NCBI RefSeq assembly: GCF_900250115.1
Contig: NZ_LT984805.1
Location: forward strand, 504,181 to 568,180
Reading direction: 5' to 3'
Length of the DNA stretch: 64,000 bases
From: Cupriavidus taiwanensis
GTDB lineage: Bacteria; Pseudomonadota; Gammaproteobacteria; Burkholderiales; Burkholderiaceae
Below are positions 9,542 to 18,937 of this stretch, one piece after another. The position numbers and the translations under genes were made by a program. The notes beneath the pieces were generated by a model. That model saw nothing but the letters and a program-made list of their open reading frames with translations, made no database searches and was not told the origin of the DNA. The stretch's first letter is position 1. Every line of letters starts with the position of its first letter.

Positions 9542-10611
9542 TGCCACCACCATGAACAGCGCCAAGGCACGCTCAAGCCGTGCCATCGATGCAAGTTGCA
9601 ACGCCTCGACTCGACAGCCGTTCTTGAGCACATGAAAGAACAATTCCACCTCCCAACGCGCGCGGTACCAGTCAATAAGCTGCGCGGCCGCGTCAAGGTC
9701 GTTCACCTCGCGATTACTCAGCAGTCGCCATTCAATCGGCTTGACGCCTGCCGGCGGGTCGACCTCCCGGGCGACAATACAAGTGGCACTCACCACGCCG
9801 CCTGCAGCGTCAGGCAACGCAACACGTTGCGCCCACACCTGCTGCCGTACCGCGCGCGCCGGCTGAGCCTGACGGGCTGCCAGCGTGAAGTGAATCCTGC
9901 CCACTGGCTCACCCGCAGTTACTTGCTCCCACAGCTTGCCGCCGCCAGGCAAGGTGCGATTGTGCTGCGAGCGCAGTAGCCAATCCGCCGGGTGGCCCAA
10001 CTCCTTTGCCTTGATCATCAACGCCATGATGTCCGACTCTCTGTCAGTCACATAGACGAGTCGCGTGGCAGGCAGTGCGGTCGCCTGTTCGGCAACCCGC
10101 TCATATCCTTCGGTCCAATGGTACTTTCCTTGATGCCGGGGCGAACGCCATCCGCACCCTTGGGCTCGCGCGCCCACATGTAGGCGTCAAGCACGCCCAG
10201 CGGTTCGCGCGCTGGCGTTACCGCGTAAGTCGGGTGCAGATATAGCCCACGTTGCGCCTCATACGACAGCGGTCCCAGGCCTGCGATGGCCTGGCCGTTA
10301 AAGTCCAGCTCCGTCGTGTCTTGGATGCATAGCACCACTTCGCAAGCTCGCATCCGCTCGGCTGAACTCTGCCAGTGGGGCGCCAGAATATCGCGCCAGT
10401 CCAGTTCATCCTGAGCCAGGAAGCGGTACGCCGCAGCCGTTTCCTCCCAGCCGCCGCATGCGCTGGGTATGCTTGCCGTCGGCTTCTCTGCGAGCCGCTC
10501 CGCTAGCAGCACCGCCCGCTTGTTCAGGCGCTGGTCGCCCAAGTCAATGTCCTTGAATTCCGCCGCTGCCCAACTCGTCGCCTCTCGCTGCATGTGCCGC
10601 CCAAATTGCAA
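9542..10611 (-). pseudogene. IS4-family transposase, frameshifted and 3'-truncated
   Basis: The N-terminal half (from about 10611) has EFKDIDLGDQRLNKRA and CIQDTTELDFNGQAIAGLGPL with the first catalytic Asp. A frameshift near 10130 moves the rest to another frame: RLVYVTDRESDIMAL (second Asp) and LIDWYRARWEVELFFHVLKNG (Y..R..E motif). Homology ends in LALFMVVA at 9542, where an IS3 terminus begins. It is related to but clearly distinct from the intact IS4 transposase at 17.3-18.6 kb. Confidence 0.88.
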
Positions 10612-11480
10612 GAGTGAACGACATTCCGAAAGAGTTTACAACCCCACCCGCTATGTCATTGACCGTAAACGACTTTCTGCAGAGCACCAGTGTGTAATGA
10701 GGTTGGGTTGGAGGCACTCCCGGAAGACGGAAGCACGAACCCCGCGCGCCCCTTGGCTTACACATAGGCACAACAAGGGTGACGGCAAGAACAATCACTA
10801 CCACCCCGAGTAACACGTGCTCCATGATGTTGCCATCGATGATCATTCTGACCAACGCATTCAGTTTTTTCAAAAACATCTCGAGTATCAAAAACATCTC
10901 GATCGGAATATGCAAAGTACATGCCACGCCCAGTCAGGAGTCGGCCAAAAAAAGCTGCATATTGATAGACATCAACACACAGTGGGGAGGCAACCTGTAC
11001 ACAGGTCGCTATGTCCGATCCTCGGACAACATGGCGCTAGCTAGCCCCAGCGCACTGAATAGCGCAAGACATTTGTAACCTCGTTCCATATACATTCCTG
11101 CGGCGGCTTCGCAGGACCGGTTTAGCAGCATGAAACTTCGGCTTCCGATAAAAATCCCGTGTGCCGCTGACTCTCGGGCTATAGGCAAGCAATAGAATTG
11201 TCTATTTTTAGATGCGGAACTTTAGTCCGCCCTGCGAGATGGACAATGTTCAGTAGGGGACAAATTGCAACAATTTCAACAGCACTTTGCACCGCGCAGA
11301 ACGAAAGCAAGGGCCTCCATACCAGCGTGCAGTGTAGTTTTGCTCTAAACCGCTCCCAGGCACAGCGCTTGCACTAATGGTGTTGACTCGGCCGCAATTG
11401 GTCCCAGTGCTCACTGTTTTGACAAATGAACAGCAGCGCTAATTGTTGGGCCGCCATGTTCTTTCTTGCCCTCCAGGCCC
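10612..11480. other. Intergenic region upstream of the sulfotransferase cluster
   Basis: No convincing gene. Two short hydrophobic minus-strand stretches near 10750-10920 are possible peptides but lack support. A 14-bp direct repeat (CAAAAACATCTCGA) occurs twice at about 10870-10905. AT content rises between 11150 and 11300. The promoter of the cluster probably lies at 11.2-11.45 kb, but I cannot place it. Confidence 0.4.
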
Positions 11481-13559
11481 ATGTTTAACTCCTCACCAGA
11501 CCACACTTTAGTCCCTCTACGTTCTGACCCTGTCCTTTTGGGGGGCGAAGACCGCTCCGGTACAACCTTGCTTAGCATTCTGCTCGACGCGCATCCGGAT
11601 TTGGTCGTAGGTCCGGAAATCGATTTCACGGAGCCAATCAACCTTGGCTCACATATCCTTGAAGTATGCGCCTTGATGGCGTGTCGGGATCCACGGGTTA
11701 TCGGTACGACGAAGGAAGCCATCGACCCTGAATGGTTCGAGGGCGTGCACTTCGTCTGGCAGTGTGAACGTTCGGCCTTGGACCGAGACGACGTAAAGAC
11801 ATTGGTGACGCGTGTGATTGCGGAGCGTGGAACCGTCCTGGCTACACTAGAGGATCGCTGTCTGCTTATCGACTCTATCGGCGAGTTCCGGCGACAACAG
11901 ACCGGGGCGAAGCGATGGGGTCTAAAGCTTCAGCGACGGATCCAGAACCTCTGCAAATATGCCGCCATTTGGCCGCAAGCACATTTTATCCACATCATTC
12001 GCGATGGCCGCGACGTGGCAGCATCCCATGAAAAGGTTTCTGGGTGGGACCATCGGACTATCGGCGAGGCGGTCCAAGGCCGGATAAATGTCGTCACCAA
12101 GGCACACTTGGGTGCGCCCAGTGGTCGCTATCTCCAAGTGCGATATGAGGATCTGGTCACCGCCCCGCGTGAGACAGCTGCACGGATGCTGGAGTACCTG
12201 GGCTTGGGATGGAGTGAGAGGGTTCTGCATCACGCAGAGCACGAGCACGCGCTTTTCGACAAACCCTGGGGCCATCCCTCAGCTGACGCAGCTGCTCAAC
12301 CCCTATACACCAGATGTATTGGGCGGTACGTGCGCGACCTCACGCCTCAGGAGGTTGAGCAGTTCGAACGCTTAGCAGGAAATTCGTCTACACGCTGTCC
12401 GTGCCGACTCTCTCGAGCAGGGAGTGATTCCAGTGGCAACGCAAACGCGACGACAACGCTTGCCCGGCAGCTTCTATCTCTCCTAGGCCAGATGGTTTCC
12501 CGCGTCGGCGCCCAAGTGACGCTCATCGCCCTACCTCTGACCGCGATCCAACTACACCAAGCAGGATCACTCGAGACAGGCTTCTTGCTTGCATGTGGAC
12601 GTGCCCCGTACCTTCCGCTAGGCCCGCTTGCCGGCGTCTTCGCCGATCGATTCTCACATCGAATCCTTCTGATTACGGCAAATTGGATAATGGCGCTAAC
12701 GTTGGCCACAGTACCTGTATCTGCTTTGCTTATCGGCTACGTCGGCATGCCCCATCTCTACACCGTTGCTACACTGATGGGCGGGCTTACGGTGATTGCC
12801 GACGTGGCCTTTTTGGCATGTGTGCCAACTGTCGTGCCGCCCCAACAACTTGTACAGGCTCAGAGCTGGATAGAACTAGGACAATCAGCGGCATTGGTAC
12901 TTGGTCCTCCGCTCGCAGGCTGGTTGATCTATTCGCTTTCGGCACCTATCGCGATACTGGCAGATGCGGCGTCGTTCCTTCTGGTGACGGCGCTGCTCCC
13001 ATACGTGATAATAGCGCCGACAACAAGCGCGTCGATGACAAGTGACTACGACACTAGGAGCATCCTTGAACGCGTTCTCTCGGAAGCTGCAGAGGGCGCG
13101 CTATTCGTGTTACGTACTCCCAAACTCCGCGCAATCACCTTTGCTACCGGTACTCCCATATTTTGGTACAGTGCCTACTCCGCCGTCTTTCTGCTGTATC
13201 TAACCGAGGGCTTAGGGCTGAACGCCACAACGATCGGGACCGTCTCAGGCATCGCTGCAATCGGAAGTGTTATCGGTACTTTGCTTGCACGTCCTTTTGC
13301 TCGAACGTTAGGCTTGGGTCGCGTGTTAATAGCAGCGCTCCTCACCAGTGCCGTTGGCGCAATGCTAACCCCGCTGCTCGAAGTGCCAGGATGGCTTGCA
13401 TTGGGACTGTCGCAATTTGTATTGTGGATCGGCAAGCAGGTCTACAGCGTCCATCAGGCACCAATCCGCTACGCCTTGGCTCCGCCGCAACTGCACGGCC
13501 GTGTAAACGCAAGCATCCGGACCATAGTGCGGCCCTTGCTCCAGTCGGAGCCGTGTTAG
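11481..13559 (+). CDS. Sulfotransferase fused to MFS exporter (MFS part frameshifted)
   Basis: One open frame joins two domains. Residues ~1-300 are a PAPS-dependent sulfotransferase: P-loop GGEDRSGTTLLSILLDAHPD near the N-terminus, 3'-phosphate motif HIIRDGRDVAAS, and the typical end CIGRYVRDLTPQEVEQFERL. After a ~30-residue Ser/Asn/Thr-rich linker comes an EntS/MFS_3-type transporter with about ten hydrophobic helices (VFADRFSHRILLI is the loop 2-3 signature). The frame stops at 13559, but transporter sequence (LAPVGAVLGGACGTWLGARA) continues in another frame to 13699, so a single-base shift near 13530 cuts the last helices. ATG 11481 was chosen over the upstream TTG. The fusion may be real or the product of a second frameshift near 12390. 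Confidence 0.8.
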   Translation: MFNSSPDHTLVPLRSDPVLLGGEDRSGTTLLSILLDAHPDLVVGPEIDFTEPINLGSHILEVCALMACRDPRVIGTTKEAIDPEWFEGVHFVWQCERSALDRDDVKTLVTRVIAERGTVLATLEDRCLLIDSIGEFRRQQTGAKRWGLKLQRRIQNLCKYAAIWPQAHFIHIIRDGRDVAASHEKVSGWDHRTIGEAVQGRINVVTKAHLGAPSGRYLQVRYEDLVTAPRETAARMLEYLGLGWSERVLHHAEHEHALFDKPWGHPSADAAAQPLYTRCIGRYVRDLTPQEVEQFERLAGNSSTRCPCRLSRAGSDSSGNANATTTLARQLLSLLGQMVSRVGAQVTLIALPLTAIQLHQAGSLETGFLLACGRAPYLPLGPLAGVFADRFSHRILLITANWIMALTLATVPVSALLIGYVGMPHLYTVATLMGGLTVIADVAFLACVPTVVPPQQLVQAQSWIELGQSAALVLGPPLAGWLIYSLSAPIAILADAASFLLVTALLPYVIIAPTTSASMTSDYDTRSILERVLSEAAEGALFVLRTPKLRAITFATGTPIFWYSAYSAVFLLYLTEGLGLNATTIGTVSGIAAIGSVIGTLLARPFARTLGLGRVLIAALLTSAVGAMLTPLLEVPGWLALGLSQFVLWIGKQVYSVHQAPIRYALAPPQLHGRVNASIRTIVRPLLQSEPC

Positions 13560-13699
13560 GCGGCGCCTGTGGAACATGGCTCGGCGCCCGCGCGACGTTA
13601 CTGCTTAGCGGAGCCCTCATTGCCGGAGCCGCTGGGTGGATCTGGGCATCCCCTCTGCAATCCGTGTGTACACCGCAGTTCGTGGGGGCAGACACTTAA
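13530..13699 (+). pseudogene. Displaced C-terminal end of the MFS exporter
   Basis: Plus-strand frame shifted by one relative to the preceding gene. It encodes LAPVGAVLGGACGTWLGARA and two hydrophobic segments, matching the expected last transmembrane helices of an MFS_3 protein, and ends at 13699. Restoring one base around 13530 would give a full-length exporter. A sequencing error cannot be excluded. Confidence 0.7.
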
Positions 13700-13759
13700 G
13701 AACGGCTACCTCCATTACTTCTCGCGGCCAACACAGGCCTCATCACGAAGTTCGCCGAC

Positions 13760-15385
13760 ATGCTATCGGTCATCCTATCTCCGGGCCACCTCACCATTTG
13801 GCGGCCCTGCGCACCGCATGTGTCCAATCCCAATTGGACAGCCGACGGTCGGCTGCCCTCCTACGTCCAGGAAGCCCACATCACGTATGCACTTGAGACA
13901 GCTGGCAACGGTCCCTTGCAGCCGTCTTGGCTGGCCTGCATGTTCGATCTCCCGGGTGAATTCAATGCAGTTGCTTTCACCGAAGCTTTGCGTGCCTGGG
14001 TAACCCGCCACGAAGCCCTCCGTAGCCAGTTCATCGTGGCCCTTCCGCTTCCGCCTGGCGAACGATTTATTCGCACGACGCTACCGGCCGATGCCGTGAG
14101 AATCCGCCGCAGTGCGGCTGCGGACTTCACAGATGGACGTAAATTGTCACGATATCTGGAGAATCTGTTCGACAGCGAGGTTCTCGCTATAGGCTGGCCT
14201 AGCTATCTTTGGGCCACAGTGAGCCGTCCACAAGCAACCACCGTCTATGTCGCCGCAGACCACACCCTAATGGACTGCTACTCCATTCTCCATACTACGT
14301 ATGAGATTCAACTACTGTATGCGTCAGCACACGCGTCCTCACAGAGGACGGCTGCGTCCATTCTTCCCGAACGGCCGCCAAGCTACTTGGATTTCGCAGA
14401 GGCTGAACGGAGCGCCGCCGGTGCGTTGAACGCTGAACACGAATCTATAGCGCGCTGGCGGACCTTTCTCAGCGAGAGCGGCGGCCGGCTACCTCAGTTC
14501 CCTGCCTCAGTAAGCGAGGCGACCGAAAGCCCCGCCGATCAGCCAAGCGGATACACAGAACTTCTCAACGCATCTGACGCACTCTCCTTCAGTCGAGTCT
14601 GCCGCACACTTGAGGGCAACTCGTTTGCTGGGTTGCTAGCCTGCCTTGCCAAAGCGGGCCAAGAAATCTGCAGTTCGAACGTATTCCGTACCATGGTACC
14701 CGTCAATACACAGACGGAGCACTTCCAATTTTCCATAGGATGGTATGTTGGTATGGGGCCCGTGGCCTTCTCCATCAAGCAAACAGACTCTTTCGGTGAG
14801 GTGGTGCGTTCGGCCGTAGCAGGGCTAGACGGCTTGAGGAATATCGCGCGAATTCCGCTGCCCCGTGTGGCCGAACTCCTCGGCCAGCCCCTGCGCGACC
14901 CTTTCATGGTGTCGTACATGGACCTTCGCCATACGCCTGGTGCGAGCAATTGGAACACCTGGGGAACTGCCGTCTTCCGTAGCCGCTGCACTGATCCTGA
15001 TGAGGTGTTCTTTTGGTTCATACGCACTCATGATGGCTTCCACGTTAGCTATCGCCACCCGGCCACCAAATTGGCAGGCATTGCCATCCCACACTACGTG
15101 GAACGTACCAAAGAATTGCTTAGGTCTGTCGCGCGCAACGGCGACTGGCCCGCGCTAACATCCCTTCCCAAAAAGGACAGAATTGCACATGACAGACATC
15201 AAACACATTGCGGCGACCGCATCTCGCGATTACACAAGCTTCGATGTTGTTATCGTAGGCTCAGGCGCTTCAGGCTCAATTGCTGCCCGAACACTTGCGG
15301 AAAAAGGTTTCCACGTAGCCCTCCTCGAATATGGAGCCTTGGTATCCCCAGGTGCGCTATACGCCCCCAACCAAGCAACCTATAG
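13760..15385 (+). CDS. Stand-alone condensation / PapA-like acyltransferase
   Basis: Single-domain protein of the NRPS condensation / PapA acyltransferase superfamily, about 475 aa of real homology. VTRHEALRSQF near residue 80 is the conserved LxxRHExLR motif. VAADHTLMDCYSI near residue 170 is the HxxxDG active-site motif with Cys in place of Gly. TMVPVNTQTEHFQFSIGWYVG corresponds to the R(I/T)xxxxR/channel region. It likely joins an amine or alcohol to an activated acyl group, here free-standing. The last ~65 codons overlap the next gene and are Arg/Cys-rich shadow. A TGA in another frame at 15190-15192 would give the expected ATGA overlap, so a 1-nt slip near the AAAAA at 15171 is likely. 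Confidence 0.8.
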   Translation: MLSVILSPGHLTIWRPCAPHVSNPNWTADGRLPSYVQEAHITYALETAGNGPLQPSWLACMFDLPGEFNAVAFTEALRAWVTRHEALRSQFIVALPLPPGERFIRTTLPADAVRIRRSAAADFTDGRKLSRYLENLFDSEVLAIGWPSYLWATVSRPQATTVYVAADHTLMDCYSILHTTYEIQLLYASAHASSQRTAASILPERPPSYLDFAEAERSAAGALNAEHESIARWRTFLSESGGRLPQFPASVSEATESPADQPSGYTELLNASDALSFSRVCRTLEGNSFAGLLACLAKAGQEICSSNVFRTMVPVNTQTEHFQFSIGWYVGMGPVAFSIKQTDSFGEVVRSAVAGLDGLRNIARIPLPRVAELLGQPLRDPFMVSYMDLRHTPGASNWNTWGTAVFRSRCTDPDEVFFWFIRTHDGFHVSYRHPATKLAGIAIPHYVERTKELLRSVARNGDWPALTSLPKKDRIAHDRHQTHCGDRISRLHKLRCCYRRLRRFRLNCCPNTCGKRFPRSPPRIWSLGIPRCAIRPQPSNL

Positions 15386-16679
15386 TAAGGCACGAACATC
15401 TCCACACGGTCGCGCCGATGGAAATCCATGGACAGCATGTGCCGTTGGGGGAGGAATGCAATTTTACAACGCTATCATGTTCAGATACCGTCAAGCAGAT
15501 CTCTCGGCATCCCAATACCTTAGGACTGACATGGAGATAGATTGGCCCATTTCACTTCTGGACCTCGAACCTTTTTATTCCGAAATCGAAAGTCTCTTAG
15601 AGATTAGCGGTACGTACGGATTTCAGCCCTATCCAGCAAGCCAAAGAGGTCTACTTATATCCAATGCGATGCGAGAACTTGGAATCACGCCAAAGAGTGT
15701 TCCGCTGGCGATCCGGCCACCCAAAACCACCAATGGATGCATTGAATGCTCCTCTTGCAACCACCTAGTCTGCCCTACGAATGCAAAGGCCAACATCCTA
15801 GCTAAGAGTGTTTTAGACGATTCCGCTTTCCCAGGATCGATTTCGGTGCTGTACGGATGCTTTGTCAATTCGATCGAGCTCCGAAGCGACTGCCACGCAG
15901 AAGCCCTTGAGTGCTATGTGCCGCTTTCCTCGCAGCGGATTCGTATCCCCGTTAAAGCGGTCATTGTGTGTGCAAATGCAATTCAGTCGGCGGCTTTAAT
16001 GCTTCGCTCGAAGAGCCGACATGCACCTACAGGCATTGGAAATGATTCTGACCTCGTAGGGCGCGGCCTCTCATTCAAGATAAGCGGGTACTCCGTTGGC
16101 TACGTGAAGAATCCAGCCGCGCTTCCTGCGCATTGGGGCCCGCATGCGACTGTGTATACGGACGACTTCTATGAGCACCCTGGCGTGCCATGCAGATTTG
16201 GGGGGTTAATCTACGAGGCAAATTTGGATTCGCCAGGGGAAAACATCGGTCGCGTGCGACTTCACTATATCGCTGGTGAGGAACCATGGTCACACAACCG
16301 TGTAATGCTTGACAGCGCCATCGACCCACACGGCATTCCTTACATCCGTATAGCGTATAAAAACTCAGAAAATGATAGGGCACGAATCAGTTTTCTCGCC
16401 AACCGGGCTGAAGACACTCTCCGCCGCTTAGGCGCATCCTGTATCGAACGAATGCCTTTCTCGCGAGGCAAAGGCAGTTCACATCTACACGGCACCATGC
16501 GTGCGGGTTCTTTTCCAAAGACATCAGTCGTGGATCACTGCGGCAAGATTCACGGGCTAACGAACATCTATGTTATGGATGGCTCCGTTATGAATTTCGC
16601 CGGAAATAGCCATCCCACGCATACCATAATGGCCAACGCAAAACGAATGGCGCTGTCACTCGCCGAAAAGGAAAACTAA
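15189..16679 (+). CDS. GMC-family FAD-dependent oxidoreductase
   Basis: 496-aa flavoprotein. ATG 15189 is preceded by AAAGGAC 10 nt upstream. The Rossmann FAD motif VVIVGSGASGSIAARTLAEKG lies at residues ~20-40; VGGGMQFYNAIMFRYR is the GMC signature region; CSSCNHLVCPTNAKA is a cysteine-rich insert; the C-terminal GNSHPTHTIMANAKR carries the catalytic His region, where a second His/Asn is expected. The family oxidises alcohols to aldehydes or ketones. It lies between a condensation-type acyltransferase and an aminotransferase, so a plausible role is alcohol oxidation before transamination in the same pathway. Confidence 0.88.
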   Translation: MTDIKHIAATASRDYTSFDVVIVGSGASGSIAARTLAEKGFHVALLEYGALVSPGALYAPNQATYSKARTSPHGRADGNPWTACAVGGGMQFYNAIMFRYRQADLSASQYLRTDMEIDWPISLLDLEPFYSEIESLLEISGTYGFQPYPASQRGLLISNAMRELGITPKSVPLAIRPPKTTNGCIECSSCNHLVCPTNAKANILAKSVLDDSAFPGSISVLYGCFVNSIELRSDCHAEALECYVPLSSQRIRIPVKAVIVCANAIQSAALMLRSKSRHAPTGIGNDSDLVGRGLSFKISGYSVGYVKNPAALPAHWGPHATVYTDDFYEHPGVPCRFGGLIYEANLDSPGENIGRVRLHYIAGEEPWSHNRVMLDSAIDPHGIPYIRIAYKNSENDRARISFLANRAEDTLRRLGASCIERMPFSRGKGSSHLHGTMRAGSFPKTSVVDHCGKIHGLTNIYVMDGSVMNFAGNSHPTHTIMANAKRMALSLAEKEN

Positions 16680-16969
16680 ATGTCCTGTTCTGGATCCACT
16701 GGCCATTTGGCTGAATGGGAGCGCGAAATCCGCTCTTCCATCATTTTTAAATCCGCCTGGGGCTCGATGGCGGAGGATATCGATGGCAAGATCTATCTTG
16801 ACATGTCATCTTGCAGCGGCGCCTCACCCTTGGGTAGTAACAACCCTGAATTTAAGGCGAGACTCTCTCAAGCTATGGAGAGCGATGCCGACATTCTTCC
16901 ATCCCCAGTAAGCGAGCAGCGCCAGATGCTAGCTGCAAGAATCTCAAAGAGATTCGCGACTACACCTAG
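16680..16969 (+). pseudogene. Class III aminotransferase, N-terminal fragment
   Basis: ATG 16680 directly follows the GMC stop (TAA-ATG), implying translational coupling. About 97 residues remain: WEREIRSSIIFKSAWGSMAEDIDGKIYLDM and GASPLGSNNPEFKARL match the N-terminal region of PLP-dependent class III aminotransferases. The gene is cut at 16969 by the end of an IS5 copy at a CTAG site. The lysine and cofactor-binding residues are missing. Confidence 0.8.
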
Positions 16970-17168
16970 CAGGCTGCTGAAGTACTCATCGCGCTAGCGA
17001 TGAGTTTTTCCCCGCAAGGCGGGGAGCGCTGTTTTTCACAATCCGGAAGCCGGACGTCACTGCCTCGGCTTTTTCCGCGTTTTGGCGCCCATTCCGGCCT
17101 CATTAGCGCGATTACTGCAACTGCGGACGGATTTGTCCCAGCGAGCGCATGCGCACGAGGTGGTAGGC
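16970..17168 (-). mobile_element. IS5 copy 4, 3'-end fragment only
   Basis: 199 bp identical, apart from orientation, to the right end of IS5 copy 1, including CAGGCTGCTGAAGTACTC and the last codons of the transposase. It stops at 17168, where an IS4 element begins. One CTAG target half is present on the left at 16966-16969. The rest of the IS5 and the continuation of the aminotransferase gene are not found in the window. Confidence 0.9.
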
Positions 17169-17172
17169 ATCC

Positions 17173-18637
17173 CCTTATACGGAAGTAGGACCGTCTCCGC
17201 GGCGAGGCTTGGAGCTTGAAGTCCCGGGAATTTCGAGGTAAGGGGGTTGTTAACTTCGCCAGACTCGCGTTTACTCTCGGATTTTCGCGCAGCAATGAGC
17301 AACGAGTCGGGGGCATGGGTGGACGAGGAATTCGAGAGTCTGGATCTTGGTGATCCGCGGCGGGATCGGCGCGCCAAGGAGCTGCTCAAGCGGTTTGCGG
17401 CTCTGCCGACGGCGAGCATCCCCGGCGCATGCGATGACTGGTCGCAAACCATCGCGGCATATCGGTTTCTCGGCAATGAGCAGATCGATTGGCGGGACGT
17501 AATGCAGCCGCATTGGGAGCGCACTGCAGCGAGGGCCGCGCAGTTTCCGGTGGTGCTGTGCATCGCTGATACAACCGAATTGAACTTTAATGGCCAGGAG
17601 ATCGACGGGCTGGGTCCGTTGACCTATGAAGCCCAGCGGGGCATGTTTTTGCATCCGACCTACGCGGTGACGCCTGACCGCGAGCCGCTGGGGGTGATCG
17701 ATGCCTGGATGTGGGCTCGGGAGCCCAAGGACGCCGATGGCAACCGGGGCGGGATCAAGGAAAGCGTACGCTGGATTGAAGGATATGAACGGGTTGCGGA
17801 GCAAGCCGCGCTATTGCCGCAGACACGGCTGGTGTATGTGACAGACCGCGAGGGTGATATTGCCGAGTTGATGGCGCGCGCCCAGGAACTTGGCCAACCG
17901 GCCGACTGGTTGATCCGCAGCCAACACAACCGCAACCTGGCCGAGGGCGGCAAGTTGTGGGATAGCGTCGACGCCAGCCCGGTACTCGGGGAAATCACCT
18001 TTATCTTGCCAGGGCGAGCAGGCCAGAAGGCGCGCGAGGTCAAACAGGAACTACGCGCCCAGCGTATGAAGCTGCCGGGTCTGGTCGGAGCGGAGTTCAC
18101 CTGTGTGGCGGCAAGGGAGATCGAAGCGCCCGCAGGCGTCAAGCCAGTGGTTTGGCGATTGGTGACGAACCGAGAAGCGCAGGACGCTGATGCGGTCAAC
18201 GAACTTGTTGAATGGTATCGGGCAAGGTGGGAGATCGAGATGTTCTTCCATGTCCTGAAGACCGGCTGCAAGGTCGAGGCGCTACAGCTATCGCACATGG
18301 ATCGTGTGGAGCGGGCCTTGGCGTTGTATATGGTGGTGGCATGGCGCATTGCCCGCCTGATGCGGTTGGGCAGAACCTGTCCGGATCTGGATGCGTCGCT
18401 GTTCTTCGATGCCGACGAGATTCGGGGGGCATACGTGCTCTCCAAGAAAGCTTGCCCGAAGACACCGGTCACACTCAATCAGATGATTCGGTTGGTTGCT
18501 TCCCTGGGCGGGTTCCTTGGGCGGAAGAACGATGGCGAGCCCGGCGCCAAGACGATCTGGATCGGCATGCAGCGAACCATGGACGCCGCGCTCACTATTC
18601 AAACACTGAGGGAAGAGTCATGACTTCCGTATAAGGA
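17173..18637 (+). mobile_element. IS4-family element (complete)
   Basis: 14-bp perfect inverted repeats CCTTATACGGAAGT at 17173-17186 and 18624-18637 bound a 1465-bp element with one transposase gene. No clear target duplication is visible. The left flank is an IS5 fragment and the right flank is unrelated DNA, so one junction is probably secondary. Confidence 0.85.
17295..18623 (+). CDS. IS4-family transposase
   Basis: 442-aa DDE transposase of the Tn5/IS50-like branch. Start ATG 17295 (MSNESGAWVDEEFESLDLG) is more typical of the family than the in-frame ATG/TTG further upstream. Catalytic residues lie in CIADTTELNFNG (Asp), RLVYVTDREGDIAEL (Asp) and LVEWYRARWEIEMFFHVLKTG (Y-(2)-R-(3)-E). 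The frame is intact. Confidence 0.93.
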   Translation: MSNESGAWVDEEFESLDLGDPRRDRRAKELLKRFAALPTASIPGACDDWSQTIAAYRFLGNEQIDWRDVMQPHWERTAARAAQFPVVLCIADTTELNFNGQEIDGLGPLTYEAQRGMFLHPTYAVTPDREPLGVIDAWMWAREPKDADGNRGGIKESVRWIEGYERVAEQAALLPQTRLVYVTDREGDIAELMARAQELGQPADWLIRSQHNRNLAEGGKLWDSVDASPVLGEITFILPGRAGQKAREVKQELRAQRMKLPGLVGAEFTCVAAREIEAPAGVKPVVWRLVTNREAQDADAVNELVEWYRARWEIEMFFHVLKTGCKVEALQLSHMDRVERALALYMVVAWRIARLMRLGRTCPDLDASLFFDADEIRGAYVLSKKACPKTPVTLNQMIRLVASLGGFLGRKNDGEPGAKTIWIGMQRTMDAALTIQTLREES

Positions 18638-18937
18638 AATGCACTCAAGGAGGGAGGCCGTATTCCAACGGACCATGCCAATAGGGGGATTGTCTAGTGT
18701 GTGCTTGTGCGCAGAATCGGGTCTGCCAAAATTGTGGCGCCTGAGTCCTCTTGAGACCGTGCCATTTATCGCCCATCATTCGGAAGGGGTGGATGCCCAA
18801 GACCTCGACACGCTGGAGCGCCCTGGTCGAAAGTCTCGTAGACATCTATCCGAGCTATCCTTGTATCGAACTGTACGGACAATTTCTTGTGAAAGCCCTC
18901 GTTGGGACAACTGGGGCACATTTCCAGGGGCTTTGTC
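18638..18937. other. Interval with a possible gene remnant
   Basis: From 18793 an open plus-strand stretch reads as protein-like sequence (TSTRWSALVESLVDIYPSYP) for about 50 codons before entering the phasin gene in another frame. I do not recognise it. It may be a remnant of a gene cut by the IS4 element. Confidence 0.25.
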
